A stretch of 48,612 nt of DNA from CAZGOM01 sp964542875 (GCA_964542875.1 CAZIWA010000030.1:1-48612), one strand, 5' to 3'; positions 18,201 to 27,423 are shown, counted from the stretch's first letter. A program made the numbers and translations. Notes: generated by a model from the letters alone, not told the origin.

Positions 18201-18223
18201 CGCGGGCGGCGAAAAGCAAGTAG
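15212..18223 (+). CDS. Exported DALGKPMPG-family protein 1 (Ig-like/regulatory-domain repeats)
   Basis: 1003 residues with a signal peptide (MNRWTWGRAAVVMAGVVCLI...ARAQ). Repeated beta-rich domains resemble carboxypeptidase regulatory-like folds (LSVQVVDEATGKPAAGVLVA near 47; VGKIVDGETGNPMPGVLVF near 652). The family module (LTDALGRPMPGDTKVTTGGK, ending VEVSHAAYGRVRF) lies at about 388-450. The last 350 residues, with VEVLVPANVPV, LTFKPGER and TLYCPAGQKVKMG, align with proteins 3 and 4 of the cluster. No catalytic motif is recognised; an envelope or extracellular structural role is inferred. GAGGAAA precedes the start. Confidence 0.75.
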   Translation: MNRWTWGRAAVVMAGVVCLIGAPADVARAQGNEPVNEASTSTAARRLSVQVVDEATGKPAAGVLVAFGSEPVPATTVAQWKLESWGAIEKLAKTAGGGKPDTETDTGRILSEAGVVSVGVTGADGVCEVKIPLTGRADAVPVLQATVLGQGVFPISMKLTPDTQGPGRKPLKKLPAGVVLFTPMYADASGVGTKVDYMGLVMPGVSDEVRKQYEGDRFAQGKCVVGQATALMVPADVPMRLRLVGPGAFYLSDVMTAKPGQALSVGGALIVKAAVRWLPVKDDLGTPLAGTGIYVVKPGGVYEPLGWTNAGGMIPFSHAGKDRVTLALKAPDGQFVSAQVPEPVVGKPLQEVRFGFVGARAPGVNAASGEQAEEEDSLARYRAIGRIKLTDALGRPMPGDTKVTTGGKTVAVSGDGTINAMSLGQFYDGWVEVSHAAYGRVRFKELERVASAKMVLPLIAEGAAEAKNGMWGKVIEDNGKPVANVPVEVWSPEGSSYSGAAYEVMTDEKGVFRAYPVPHPDELAKTGIQPLIVGAFIALRVETQDRWLMQFEEYLKPGEQTITLHRAKREFLVTIKDMPNKDTHPYVRGSVIDPAKKVRLTQWRGIKASGEKVPMIEATYTLYVNGVPYEPLKVTAESPSELVFEPVQKIKCVGKIVDGETGNPMPGVLVFTMPYLRDATALARVPSSAWDALGKLTNPVDAAKDVPKVFLDAVRPDGCVLTDANGDFAVMAKPMRQGIIGALAKGYMPSMRKVDLSRKSSDGVVKARPIEMVPSATAVLEPEIKPAEREDMRAQQLGLFFNLHTPTKWSARYQMEMYSSPLMMLPERIYQGRVEVLVPANVPVNFYLTGLVDYSMSYIPMDSPVRWSSTETLTFKPGERIEVKLNRKELVKVKVRMVMADGTPINGYPMGLMVADAPEIWTRSAPTDGEGIATLYCPAGQKVKMGMGDVTPGAAKVVVSYDVPEKESDEVFTVTVKDDALIYVVGNKNRVTELKKARAAKSK

Positions 18224-18225
18224 GA

Positions 18226-18275
18226 GAGTTACGAATTACGAGTTATGGATTATGAATTTTAAGAATTGAATATGA
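18226..18275. repeat. TTACGAATTACGAGTTATG-type AT-rich repeat between paralogs
   Basis: The 136-base gap between proteins 1 and 2 holds overlapping copies of an ACGA(A/G)TTA word followed by AATTTTAAGAATTGAAT. It is AT-rich against a GC-rich background, carries no ORF, and may interrupt the operon or carry a promoter. Nothing else is seen in the gap apart from the ribosome-binding site GGAGAGA before the next gene. Confidence 0.4.
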
Positions 18276-18359
18276 CCTGGCTGTGAGCCTTCTCCCTAGA
18301 GGCGAAGGAAGTGCAAGCATGCTGGTGCAGCGGAAACTTAAGTGGAATGGAGAGATCAG

Positions 18360-21300
18360 ATGAATAAGCGGTATGGCAAAGCTGGCGGATTGATGGCGGC
18401 GTTGATGATGTGTGCGCTGGCTGGCGCGGGCGGCGCTTATGCGCAGGCCGGGCCGGCGACGCAGTCTGCAACTATGCCGGCTGCGACCATGCCTGCGGAA
18501 GATGCGATTCCCGATCAATATTCGGCGACATGGAAGGATGCAAACGGTGAGACGATCGTGGGCGCGGCGATCAAGGTGACGCGTGATCTGCGGCCGACCC
18601 TGGAGATGACCTCCGATGCAGAGGGCAAGACGTGGGTGTTCTGGGACAACAGCGACATCATTGAGACGACGGTGAAGCATCCGACGTTTGAAATGGTGTA
18701 TGACCGAAGCGCACCGGAGCTTTCCAACAAGGTATTCAAAGTGCCGGTGGTGATGAATTCGGCGCCTTCGACGACAATCACGGGGAGGGTGCTTACCGCG
18801 GAGGGCAAGCCGGCGGCGGGCGCGTGGGTGAAGCTGGTTTCGGCACGATGGGAGAGCGGAAGCTGGACCTCGGACACCCGCGCCTGGCATGTGGCGGATG
18901 AAAATGGTCAGTTCAAATTGCCGATCATCAAGCCGGGATGGGCAGGCAAGATTTCCGATAAGGCGGTTTTCACCCTTCATGTGCAGCTTAAGGGAGCCGG
19001 CCAACTGGTGCCGCTGATCGTCAAGGCGACAGCGGATAAAACGGTGGAGGCCCAGTTGATCAACGAGCCGCGGCGGAATATTACGCTGATCGACTCCGAC
19101 GGCAAGCCGGTGGCGGTGCCCTTTGGCGCCAATGACATGGTGTTGTCCTATCGGCCTGATAGCAGCACTGACAGCTATTCCATCAAGCTTGAGACGCTTA
19201 AGAACCTGGCATTGCCTCCAGGCCGGTACACGGTGAGCTGGCGCGGGCACGACTATGGCCCGGGCGTGGTGGCTGCCGGTCAACCGGCGGGAGATTTGAA
19301 GCTGGTTGCGCCCGAGAGAAAAGAAATGCTGCTGACCGTGGTGGACGGGCTGACGGGCAAGCCGATGCCCGAGGCCATGGTGGTGGCCGACGAGCAGACG
19401 TCCGAGGCGAGTTTTCTGAGCTATATGTCGCCGGAGCAGTGGGCGCAGGCGGCGCAGGTGAAGGGGATTGACGATACCGGGGCGCTGTCTTACCGGTTGA
19501 GGAACTGGTATGCCTCCATGGGCGCGAACTTCAAGCAATTCAAGACGGATTCACTGGGACAGGCACGGATGACGTGGGAACGAAGGGTACGAAGCCAAGG
19601 GCTTTACGCCATGGTTTTTGGTCCCAAGGACTTTCCCTGGGTGCAGTGGTACGGACCGGAGAAGAACGAGGCGACCCTTTACAGGTTGCCCGCGGCGATG
19701 GTGACGATGTGCCCGCAGGGGGTGGATTCACCGGGAAACATCTCCGCGCAGATTCAGGTGGAGATGAATGAAAAGGGGAGCAAGCTTCCGTGGATGGATC
19801 ATGTGCGGAGCTGGTACGTGTCCGGGGTGGATCCACGCGTGGTCAACAAGGTGCTGGTGCCTGCGGGCGTGCCGGTGAAGCTTGTGCTTGAGGGAGGGAG
19901 AATGCGTTGGTATGAATCGCCGGTGTTCAAGCTGGAGCCGGGACAGACGCTGGACCTGGGCAAGGTTCGACTGCGCACGCGTGTTCCGTTCACGGTGGTC
20001 GCCAAAGACCGGATGAATCGGCGGGTCACAGGCGTTGAGATGCTGGTGCGTGATCCGCAGGGAAAATGGAAGCCGCTGGGAACGACGGATCAGAACGGCA
20101 ACCTGCGGAAGAATTTCGAGGCCGAAGGTCCGACGATGTTGGGCTTCAGGAATTACGGACAATCTGACGAAGAAGTCCCTGAGTTTCAGTTCCAGGTGGA
20201 GGTGAAGTCCAATCAAATGGGGGTGGAGATGAGGCTGGATATGGACTTCCAGGACTTTCAATGGAAGGGCAAAATCGGCCAGATGGAGACGATCGCGTTT
20301 ACCGATGCGCTGGGCAAGCCGATGCCGGCGGGAACTCAGATCAGGCCAGTGGGGGGCGTGCCGGCGCTGAGGCTGGACGAGAACGGCAAAGTGCCGGGCA
20401 AGAATCTGGCGAAGGTTTTTGCATCCGGGATGACGGTGAGCCATCCGGACTATGGCACGGCATTGATCCAGGGTGGGCCGCAGATGAATTTGTCGGCACC
20501 CATCGCATTGCCGTTGGCGCACAAGAGCATTTCGGATTCGATGTGCGTGTTTAAGGGCAAACTGGAAGATTCCGAGGGCAAGCCGGTGGGGGGGATGCGG
20601 GTGATGCCGGGCTCGCGGTGGGTTGCCGGCGGCGGCAGTTTCCAAGGGATGCGTCAGGCGCCGGTGGTGGCGATTTCCGAGTCTGACGGGACGTTCCGGG
20701 TGCATCTGATCACTGCGGGCACGACGGAAGAGCAGATCGTACGGGCCAGGTCGCAGGGCGAGCAGGGCCTGCTGATGGTGTTCAGCGATGACCTGTGGAC
20801 GGTGGGGTGGCAAGCCAAGATGGATGTGCCCAATAAGGACCAGGTGGTGAAGATCTCGCGGGCGGCGCGGGAGTTCACCATTGCGGCCAAATACCGGGAT
20901 GGCCGGCCGATGTCTCCATCGTCTCTGAACGGGTATTTTCAGCGCGATGAGCAATCACCTCAGATCGAAGTGGAAAGTGGATGGCTGCCAGCTTCGGGAA
21001 AACGGCCGATGGCTTATGGGACGTATTTCTTTCAGGGTGAGATGGGCCGGTTTGAGCCGTTGGTGGTAGATGAGAAGAGCCCCGATACGCTGACGCTGAC
21101 CTACCCCAAGCCGGTCAAGGTGACGGGGGTGGTGACCGAAGCGGGAACGGGTACGCCGATTGCGGGAGCATTGCTGATGGTGGGCTCGCCTTACCAGGTG
21201 AATTCAATGGGGTCCATAGGGGTGCTGAGCAAAGGATCATGGACGCAGATCGCAACGCTGCCGGAGTCGCCCATGCTTGCGCGAGACCTTCCGGAGCAGT

Positions 21301-22151
21301 TGCTGAACCAGGTGTCGCCCAGCGGGGCGGCATTAAGCGATGGGATGGGTGAGTTTGTCTTCGCAGATCCGGGAGCGGTTGGGTACCAGGGGATTTATGT
21401 GGTGGCCCAGGGGTATGTGCCGGCGATGGGAAGGGTGAATCTGACGCCAGAGGGCGCATCAGGCGAGGTGACGGCGGTGCCGCAGGTTGAATTAACGCCT
21501 GCCGCAACCGTGGCGCTTGAGTTGGAGACACTGCCGTCAGACCTGGAGACGCTGAGAGATGCGCAACTGACAGGCGCGCTGACGTACCAGGTGGCGGCTC
21601 CGGTGAAAGACGCGAAAGAAAAGCTGCCTGGCGTGGAATGGAAAATGATTCTGCCCAAACAGCTTCCGCAACTTGAGACGACGACGGTTTGCCTTCCCGC
21701 AGGCGTGCCGGTGAAGGTTTGGCTGGACACGCGCAATTTCGACAGCACCGTGAAGATGCCGGCGCTGATGGCAGGGTGGGAAATGACGGATGGGCCACGG
21801 ACGTTCAAGCACGGGGAGTTTGCCACGGTGAAGCTTGCCCGGGTGAAACTCGTGGCGGTGAAGGTTCGCTTTGAAAGGCCCGACGGCAAGCCGCTTAACC
21901 CGCGGGGCGTGGGCCGGATCATGGCGCAAGACCCCAGGGTGCGCTATGTGTATGACGGGAAGCCAAACAAAGACGGCGTGACGACGCTCGCGCTGCCGGC
22001 GGGCCGCAAGTCATTGCTTTGGATTGCTGAAATGTCCCCGGATCAAGCGGAGAACAAGTTTGAAGTACAGGTGCCGGAGACGCCGGATTCAGAGCCGATC
22101 GTGATCAAGCTGAACGAGAGCCAGGCCGCGAAGCTGGTTATTCGCAACTGA
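18360..22151 (+). CDS. Exported DALGKPMPG-family protein 2 (largest member)
   Basis: 1263 residues with a signal peptide (MNKRYGKAGGLMAALMMCAL...AYAQ). Successive beta-rich domains contain TGRVLTAEGKPAAGAWVKL near 142, VDGLTGKPMPEAMVV near 332, and the family module AFTDALGKPMPAGTQ at about 645, which is more diverged here (VTVSHPDYGTALI). VTGVVTEAGTGTPIAGALLM near 922 is again regulatory-domain-like. It is longer than the others and its C-terminus retains only weak similarity (VCLPAGVPVKVWL, TTLALPAGRKSLL). ATG 18360 follows GGAGAGA; an in-frame ATG at 18342 would spoil the signal peptide. The function is unknown; it is probably exported. Confidence 0.72.
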   Translation: MNKRYGKAGGLMAALMMCALAGAGGAYAQAGPATQSATMPAATMPAEDAIPDQYSATWKDANGETIVGAAIKVTRDLRPTLEMTSDAEGKTWVFWDNSDIIETTVKHPTFEMVYDRSAPELSNKVFKVPVVMNSAPSTTITGRVLTAEGKPAAGAWVKLVSARWESGSWTSDTRAWHVADENGQFKLPIIKPGWAGKISDKAVFTLHVQLKGAGQLVPLIVKATADKTVEAQLINEPRRNITLIDSDGKPVAVPFGANDMVLSYRPDSSTDSYSIKLETLKNLALPPGRYTVSWRGHDYGPGVVAAGQPAGDLKLVAPERKEMLLTVVDGLTGKPMPEAMVVADEQTSEASFLSYMSPEQWAQAAQVKGIDDTGALSYRLRNWYASMGANFKQFKTDSLGQARMTWERRVRSQGLYAMVFGPKDFPWVQWYGPEKNEATLYRLPAAMVTMCPQGVDSPGNISAQIQVEMNEKGSKLPWMDHVRSWYVSGVDPRVVNKVLVPAGVPVKLVLEGGRMRWYESPVFKLEPGQTLDLGKVRLRTRVPFTVVAKDRMNRRVTGVEMLVRDPQGKWKPLGTTDQNGNLRKNFEAEGPTMLGFRNYGQSDEEVPEFQFQVEVKSNQMGVEMRLDMDFQDFQWKGKIGQMETIAFTDALGKPMPAGTQIRPVGGVPALRLDENGKVPGKNLAKVFASGMTVSHPDYGTALIQGGPQMNLSAPIALPLAHKSISDSMCVFKGKLEDSEGKPVGGMRVMPGSRWVAGGGSFQGMRQAPVVAISESDGTFRVHLITAGTTEEQIVRARSQGEQGLLMVFSDDLWTVGWQAKMDVPNKDQVVKISRAAREFTIAAKYRDGRPMSPSSLNGYFQRDEQSPQIEVESGWLPASGKRPMAYGTYFFQGEMGRFEPLVVDEKSPDTLTLTYPKPVKVTGVVTEAGTGTPIAGALLMVGSPYQVNSMGSIGVLSKGSWTQIATLPESPMLARDLPEQLLNQVSPSGAALSDGMGEFVFADPGAVGYQGIYVVAQGYVPAMGRVNLTPEGASGEVTAVPQVELTPAATVALELETLPSDLETLRDAQLTGALTYQVAAPVKDAKEKLPGVEWKMILPKQLPQLETTTVCLPAGVPVKVWLDTRNFDSTVKMPALMAGWEMTDGPRTFKHGEFATVKLARVKLVAVKVRFERPDGKPLNPRGVGRIMAQDPRVRYVYDGKPNKDGVTTLALPAGRKSLLWIAEMSPDQAENKFEVQVPETPDSEPIVIKLNESQAAKLVIRN

Positions 22152-22174
22152 ACTTCATGACCCGGGAGAAACCG

Positions 22175-24190
22175 ATGGGTGGCAACGGGCTACGCTTGGT
22201 GAGGCTGCTAGGCCTTTGCCTGGCGCTGTTTTGCCTGGGCGTGGCATGGGCTGGGCCTGAGGAAGAAGGCTTGAACGTATTGAGCGAGCAGGAAACCGTG
22301 GAGTACCTGGTGGTGGGCAAAGCGGTGTTCACCGATGCCCTCGGCAAGCCGATGCCCGGCAATACGAAAGTAACCACGGGGGGAAAGCCGGTGGAACTGG
22401 GCCCGGACGCCAGCGTGAATGCGCTGAAGCTGGCCAAGATGTTCAAGGGCTACGTGGAGGTGAGCCATCCGTCGTACGGGCGGGTTCGGTTTTACGATCT
22501 GCCGCGGGTGCTTAAGCCGTACATCGTGCTGCCGCTGGTGAAGGATGGGACGCCCGAGGCGATGCGGGCGCCGGCAGGGCGCGTGCTGGATGATGTGACG
22601 AGGTCGGTGGCAGATGCGGAGCTGGTGGTGCAGATGACGGGGGATGAGTATCTGCCTAATTCGCTGATGCGGGTGATGAGCGACGAGAAAGGCCGGTATC
22701 GGCTGCACCCGGCGATGCTGCAAGAGAATGTGGGCCGTGGCCCGGGCCCGATGCTGGCTGAGCGCGAGGGTGTGTGGGTTCAGGTGGACAAGAGCGCGCC
22801 GGGATGGGTTGGGCGTCGGGCGTACGCCAATGGGGGCAATTGCATGATTATGCTCAAGAGAGGGCCCAGGGACTATGTGATCAAGATCAACGGGATCAAG
22901 GATGCGGGGCATCCGCCTCGGATCAGGACGTATATCAGGAGTTCAGGGAAAGAGAACTATTACTACGAATGGAACGGGGTCATCAAGCCCGGAGAGCGCA
23001 TGGTGCTGGCGGATGGGACATACGTTCTGGAGGTGAATGGGGTGAGCTATCAGCCTGTGACGGTGAATGACCAGAGCCCGTTGGAGCTGGTGTTTGAGCC
23101 CAGGCCGCTGCCCAGGTGCGTTGCGCGGGTGGTGGATGGGGAGACGGGTAAGCCGATGGAGGGTGCGCTGGTGGTGGTGATGGGCGAACGCCTGGAGGGA
23201 ACGAACATCGCAGGCATTGACCAGGAGGATTGGGACAAGCTGGCGGGGCTCAAGCCGCCTGTGGATTTCTACAGGGACATGCCTGCGGGGTTTAAGGAGA
23301 AGCTGGGGTACCGGAGCCAGTATCACGGCACCAAGACCAACGAAAAGGGAGAGTTTGAGTTCAGGTTCAAAAACCACGATACGGAAAGGATTGTCGTGCT
23401 GGCCAAGGGCATGATGCCGTTGACGCGGTCGATCAGCCCGTTTCGAGTGAATGCTGATGGCGTGGTGCGGACACGGGATATCGAAATGGTGCCCAGCGCG
23501 ACGCTTGTGCTGGACCCGGGAATCACCCCTGAGCAGCAGGCGAAGATGCAGGCCGACGGTGTGCACCTGGCGTGCGATGTGCATGCACCGACGAAATTTT
23601 CCGCTCGATTTGAAATGTCGGCAGTGGAGAACAAGCTGTTTCTGGGCCCGCTGCATTTTTCTGGAGCGAAACAAGAAGTGCTGGTGCCTGCAAATGTGCC
23701 GGTCGATGTGATTCTGACGCGGTTTCAGGCAAGCGATCGAAGGGGATTGGTCCCTAATGGCCCGGTGATGTGGACCATGGACCCGGTGACGCTCAAGCCT
23801 GGCGAGCGGGTGGAGGCGGCGCTGCGCCGGGAGGAATTGACGAAAGTGAAATTGAAGCTGGAATTGTCCGACGGCGGACCGATCGACATGGTGCATGTGG
23901 GCCTGCGCGTGGCCGAGGAGGCGGACGTGTGGGCACGCAGCCCGGCGACGGACGCCGACGGCATGACCACGCTTTATTGCCCCGCGGGTAGGAGGGTGAG
24001 ACTTGGGCTCAGCAACCCCCTTCCGGTCGAATACACGGCATGGGTGGATGTGGAAATGCCCAAGGAACCAGGGGAGACACCGATAACGGTGAAAGTTCCC
24101 AATCGCGTGCTTACGCAGTTTTTGTGGGCGAGCCGGGTGGAGGACCTTAAAAACGGTCCACGGGGCAAGGCACTGAAGTTACAGAATTAA
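22175..24190 (+). CDS. Exported DALGKPMPG-family protein 3
   Basis: 671 residues with a signal peptide (MGGNGLRLVRLLGLCLALFC...AWA). The family module (VFTDALGKPMPGNTKVTTGG, then VEVSHPSYGRVRF) is at about 50-115, directly after the leader. A central domain includes TYVLEVNGVSYQPVTVND and VARVVDGETGKPMEGALVV near 318. The C-terminus has VLVPANVPVDVIL and TTLYCPAGRRVRLGLSNP. It is collinear with protein 4 over nearly the whole length and with the second half of protein 1. GGGAG lies 6 bases before the ATG, and only 23 bases separate it from protein 2, so co-transcription is very likely. The function is unknown. Confidence 0.75.
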   Translation: MGGNGLRLVRLLGLCLALFCLGVAWAGPEEEGLNVLSEQETVEYLVVGKAVFTDALGKPMPGNTKVTTGGKPVELGPDASVNALKLAKMFKGYVEVSHPSYGRVRFYDLPRVLKPYIVLPLVKDGTPEAMRAPAGRVLDDVTRSVADAELVVQMTGDEYLPNSLMRVMSDEKGRYRLHPAMLQENVGRGPGPMLAEREGVWVQVDKSAPGWVGRRAYANGGNCMIMLKRGPRDYVIKINGIKDAGHPPRIRTYIRSSGKENYYYEWNGVIKPGERMVLADGTYVLEVNGVSYQPVTVNDQSPLELVFEPRPLPRCVARVVDGETGKPMEGALVVVMGERLEGTNIAGIDQEDWDKLAGLKPPVDFYRDMPAGFKEKLGYRSQYHGTKTNEKGEFEFRFKNHDTERIVVLAKGMMPLTRSISPFRVNADGVVRTRDIEMVPSATLVLDPGITPEQQAKMQADGVHLACDVHAPTKFSARFEMSAVENKLFLGPLHFSGAKQEVLVPANVPVDVILTRFQASDRRGLVPNGPVMWTMDPVTLKPGERVEAALRREELTKVKLKLELSDGGPIDMVHVGLRVAEEADVWARSPATDADGMTTLYCPAGRRVRLGLSNPLPVEYTAWVDVEMPKEPGETPITVKVPNRVLTQFLWASRVEDLKNGPRGKALKLQN

Positions 24191-24213
24191 AAGATCAGCC
24201 GGGAGGGTTGGAG

Positions 24214-26259
24214 ATGAAAAAACATGTGCGCGGCGTGATGCGGCTGGCCGGGTTATTGGTGGTTGCGCTGTGCGTCAGCAGTGATTTGAGTGTGGCCGCG
24301 GATGAAATACCTGATGAGAATCTGCGTACGCTGAGCGAAGACGAAACAGCGAGGTATCTGAAGGTGAGTAAAGCGGTGTTCACCGATGCGCTGGGCAAGC
24401 CGATGCCCGGAGACATCAAGGTGACCACGGGTGGCAAGCCGGTGCCGGTGGCCTCCGATGGGAGCGTGAGGGCGCTGCGGCTGGCAAGGATGTTTGAAGG
24501 GTATGTGGAGGTGAGCCATCCGGCTTACGGCAGGGTTCGTTTTAATGATTTGCAGTCGTTGCTGAAGCCTTACATTGTGCTGCCGCTGGTGAAGGACGGG
24601 ACGGTGGAAGCGGGCCGGGCCGTGGCGGGGCAGGTGACGGATAAACAAAATACCCCTGTGCCTGATGCCGAACTGACGACGCAGATTAACGGTCCGGCGC
24701 AGAGAGCCAACTACGAAACCAAAGTGATGACCGATGCGCAGGGGCGCTACCGGCTGCACCCGGCAATGGCGGCAGAGGAAGTGGGCAAAGAGCCGGGCCG
24801 GATATTGACCGAGCGCGAAGGCGTGTGGATGTACATCAAAAAGCCGGAACCGGGGTGGCTTTCGAGCTATTCCTATGCGCATGGGAAAAACTATGTGGTT
24901 GAGCTGACAAAGGCCAAGCGTGATTACAAGGTGACGATCAAAGGAATCCCGGCGGGAACCTACGTGAGCTCCTGGGGAAGCGTAAAAGAACCCAACGGGG
25001 TGGAGGCGTGGAACTGGCAGGAGATCCATCAAGCAGGCCAGCGCGTTTTGATGCCCGAAGGCACCTACAGAATCGCCATCAACGGGAAAGAGCGCTATCC
25101 AGTGACGGTTAAAGCCGACAGCCCCGATGAACTGGTGTTTGAGATGAAGCCAGCGGTGCGCTGCGCGGGACGCGTGGTGGATGCGGCGACGGAGAAACCA
25201 ATGGCCGGAGTGCTGGTGGGCGTGATGCGAAACTCGACCATTGGCCGGAGCGTGGCAGGTGTTCCCGAGAGCGATTGGGACAAATTGACGGGGCTTAAAA
25301 ACCCGGTCGATCTGAAGAACGATGTGCCGCAAACGATCGTAGAGGCGGTCAGCCTGGAATATTGCTGCGTGACCAATGATGCGGGCGAGTTTGATTTTGA
25401 GATGAAGACGCACGACACGGAGTGCGTGGTGGCGCTGGCGAGGGGAATGATGCCCTCACGCAGATTGTTCTACCCGAGCAGCGCGAATAAAGAAGGGGTG
25501 ATCAAGACCCGGGATATTGAAATGGTTCCCAGTGCGACGCTGGTGCTGGACCCGATGATCAAGCCTGAGGAGCAGGAGCAGATGAAGGCGGCGGATGTCG
25601 GGCTTGCGTTTGATTTACGGACACCGATGAAGTGGGCAGCCCGGCATCAATGGGAAGACCCCACGGAGCGCAGGACGCCGCTGCTGGTGATGTTTGAGCG
25701 TGTGGAGGCAGCCAAGCAGGAAGTGGTGGTACCGGCGGGCGTGCCGATTGAAGTGATCCTGACGCAATTCAAGGGCCATGACAGGGATGACCTTGTGCCC
25801 AATGGGCCGGTGAGATGGTTGATCGGGCCGCTCACCCTCAAGGCCGGCGAGCGTTGGGAGACGAAGCTGATCCGAACGGATTTGACGAGAGCGAACTTTC
25901 GCGTGGTGCTTTCGGATGGCCAGCCGCTGGCGAATGTGAAACTGGGGTTGGGCATCGCGGAAGATCCGGCTTTATGGACCACCAGCGAGGCGACGACGGA
26001 AGACGGAGTGGCGATGGTGTATTGCCCAGCGGGGAAGAAAGTGAAGATCGGGCTTGGAAACCCTTCGCCGATCATGAAGTATCCGGTGTGGGTGGAGATG
26101 GATGTGCCCGAGAAGCCGGGTGACAAGCCGATCACGATTCAGGTGACCAACAAGATGCTGAATGCGTTTTTGTGGCCGGGGAGGATTACGGCGCTTAAGG
26201 AAGGGCCGCGGGGGAAGGCGCTGAAGCTGGATGAAGAGGGGGAGGAAAGTAAAAATTGA
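24214..26259 (+). CDS. Exported DALGKPMPG-family protein 4
   Basis: 681 residues with a signal peptide (MKKHVRGVMRLAGLLVVALC...SVAA). The architecture is the same as protein 3: family module VFTDALGKPMPGDIKVTTGG at about 53, VEVSHPAYGRVRF near 102, CAGRVVDAATEKPMAGVLV near 317, EVVVPAGVPIEVIL near 505 and MVYCPAGKKVKIGLGNP near 607. It ends in a charged tail (DEEGEESKN). GGGAGG is 7 bases before the ATG and the gap to protein 3 is 23 bases. It looks like a tandem duplicate of protein 3 that has since diverged. The function is unknown. Confidence 0.75.
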   Translation: MKKHVRGVMRLAGLLVVALCVSSDLSVAADEIPDENLRTLSEDETARYLKVSKAVFTDALGKPMPGDIKVTTGGKPVPVASDGSVRALRLARMFEGYVEVSHPAYGRVRFNDLQSLLKPYIVLPLVKDGTVEAGRAVAGQVTDKQNTPVPDAELTTQINGPAQRANYETKVMTDAQGRYRLHPAMAAEEVGKEPGRILTEREGVWMYIKKPEPGWLSSYSYAHGKNYVVELTKAKRDYKVTIKGIPAGTYVSSWGSVKEPNGVEAWNWQEIHQAGQRVLMPEGTYRIAINGKERYPVTVKADSPDELVFEMKPAVRCAGRVVDAATEKPMAGVLVGVMRNSTIGRSVAGVPESDWDKLTGLKNPVDLKNDVPQTIVEAVSLEYCCVTNDAGEFDFEMKTHDTECVVALARGMMPSRRLFYPSSANKEGVIKTRDIEMVPSATLVLDPMIKPEEQEQMKAADVGLAFDLRTPMKWAARHQWEDPTERRTPLLVMFERVEAAKQEVVVPAGVPIEVILTQFKGHDRDDLVPNGPVRWLIGPLTLKAGERWETKLIRTDLTRANFRVVLSDGQPLANVKLGLGIAEDPALWTTSEATTEDGVAMVYCPAGKKVKIGLGNPSPIMKYPVWVEMDVPEKPGDKPITIQVTNKMLNAFLWPGRITALKEGPRGKALKLDEEGEESKN

Positions 26260-26300
26260 AATTTGTGATTTATGAAGTGCGGGAGGTTTAGGTGGCGCAG

Positions 26301-26325
26301 CGGGAAGGGGGGACCAGTCCCCGCA
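26301..26325. other. Hairpin between convergent genes
   Basis: GGGGGACCAGTCCCC (stem GGGGA/TCCCC, loop CCAG) lies between the end of DALGKPMPG protein 4 and the end of the prepilin-like gene. No T-tract follows on either strand, so a terminator role is uncertain. Confidence 0.3.
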
Positions 26326-26356
26326 GAGGTCAGTGTGATGTCCGGAAACTTGAGTT

Positions 26357-27283
26357 TTAGAAGTTGTCCCAGACGCAGTCGCCGTTGCCGACGGTCATGT
26401 TGTCGAGGGTGGTGGTGAGGTAGTTTTTGCCGGAGCCGTCAAACATGGCGGTGTTGGTGTATTGCTTCTGGTGACGGTGTGCGAAGTTGCCGGTGCCGTT
26501 GCCGGTGGTGTAGGGGACGCCGATGGCGGGGACGTCGAATTTGTAAGTTGTGCCGTTCATGCGCATGTCGGTGCCCCATTCGTGGTGTTCGTAGGCTTCG
26601 GGGATGGGGTAGTTGGGCGTGCCGGTGGGGATGAGGCCGTTGATGCGGACATCGGCGAGGTTGATGGTGGCGGAGGGGCGGAGGACTTTGTCTGCTTTGA
26701 AGGGGAGGACGCTGAGGGCTTGCCACCAGTTGCCGGCCTGGGGGATGGCGTCGCTGATGGCGGGCCTGCCGGTGACGATGCTGGCGCCGATGCCGTTTAG
26801 GCCGGAGTTTGCGCCGTATCCGCCGCCACGGTTTTGGTAGTAGAAGCTGGGGTAGACGGGTTGGTTTGGGCAGCGCCAGACGCCGGTGAGGTAGCAGGCG
26901 GGGTCAAGGAAGTAGCTGGTGGGGCCTTCGACGAAAAAGGTGGAGGCGAGGGAGGGGTCTGAGAGGGTGAGGGGTCCGTAGCCGGATTGGATGAGTATGC
27001 GGTAGAAATTGTTGAATTCGTGTGGCCAGTTGCCGCCGAAGCCGGAGTCGTCACCGTTGTGTCCCATGGTTGGGCTCAGGGCGTAGCCCCGGAAGTCTGC
27101 GCCGTAGTTGCCGCCCATGGTTTGGATTTGCCGGAGGTTGCCGAGGCAGATGGAGGTTTTTGCGGTTTCGCGGGCCTGGGAGAGGGAGGGGAGGAGGAGG
27201 GCCAGGAGGGTGGAAAGGATGGAGATGACGACGAGGAGTTCGATGAGGGTGAAGCCGAGGAGGCGGATGATGGGGCGCAACAT
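26357..27283 (-). CDS. Prepilin-like protein (type II secretion/pilin G-type N-terminus)
   Basis: 308 residues. The N-terminus MLRPIIRLLGFTLIELLVV is a prepilin peptidase site (G before FTLIE) followed by a single hydrophobic helix (about 15-36), the hallmark of type IV pilin-like and pseudopilin proteins. The C-terminal FAHRHQKQYTNTAMFDGSGK resembles the H-X(9-10)-DG motif seen in the many planctomycete proteins of this class. It is probably exported, cleaved and methylated; its cargo role is unknown. ATG 27281-27283 is preceded by GGAGA on the minus strand. The much longer upstream extension is rejected because it lacks pilin-type sequence. It is divergent from the AraC gene. Confidence 0.8.
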   Translation of the reverse strand: MLRPIIRLLGFTLIELLVVISILSTLLALLLPSLSQARETAKTSICLGNLRQIQTMGGNYGADFRGYALSPTMGHNGDDSGFGGNWPHEFNNFYRILIQSGYGPLTLSDPSLASTFFVEGPTSYFLDPACYLTGVWRCPNQPVYPSFYYQNRGGGYGANSGLNGIGASIVTGRPAISDAIPQAGNWWQALSVLPFKADKVLRPSATINLADVRINGLIPTGTPNYPIPEAYEHHEWGTDMRMNGTTYKFDVPAIGVPYTTGNGTGNFAHRHQKQYTNTAMFDGSGKNYLTTTLDNMTVGNGDCVWDNF

Positions 27284-27423
27284 GGTTGTTCTCCGGGTCC
27301 AAAGACGTGGCCGACGACTTGTCGGGAAGGCAAAGATTAAAGCGTTCAGGCAGACATTTAGATTAGTTGAGAGGGGGGTGGGAACAAATGGAAAGCAAGC
27401 GGGCAAACATGTAATATTTCCGG

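Noticed and set aside
18342..18360. Upstream ATG 18342 as start of DALGKPMPG protein 2
   Set aside because: It would put acidic and polar residues before an otherwise perfect signal peptide, whereas ATG 18360 has a good ribosome-binding site.
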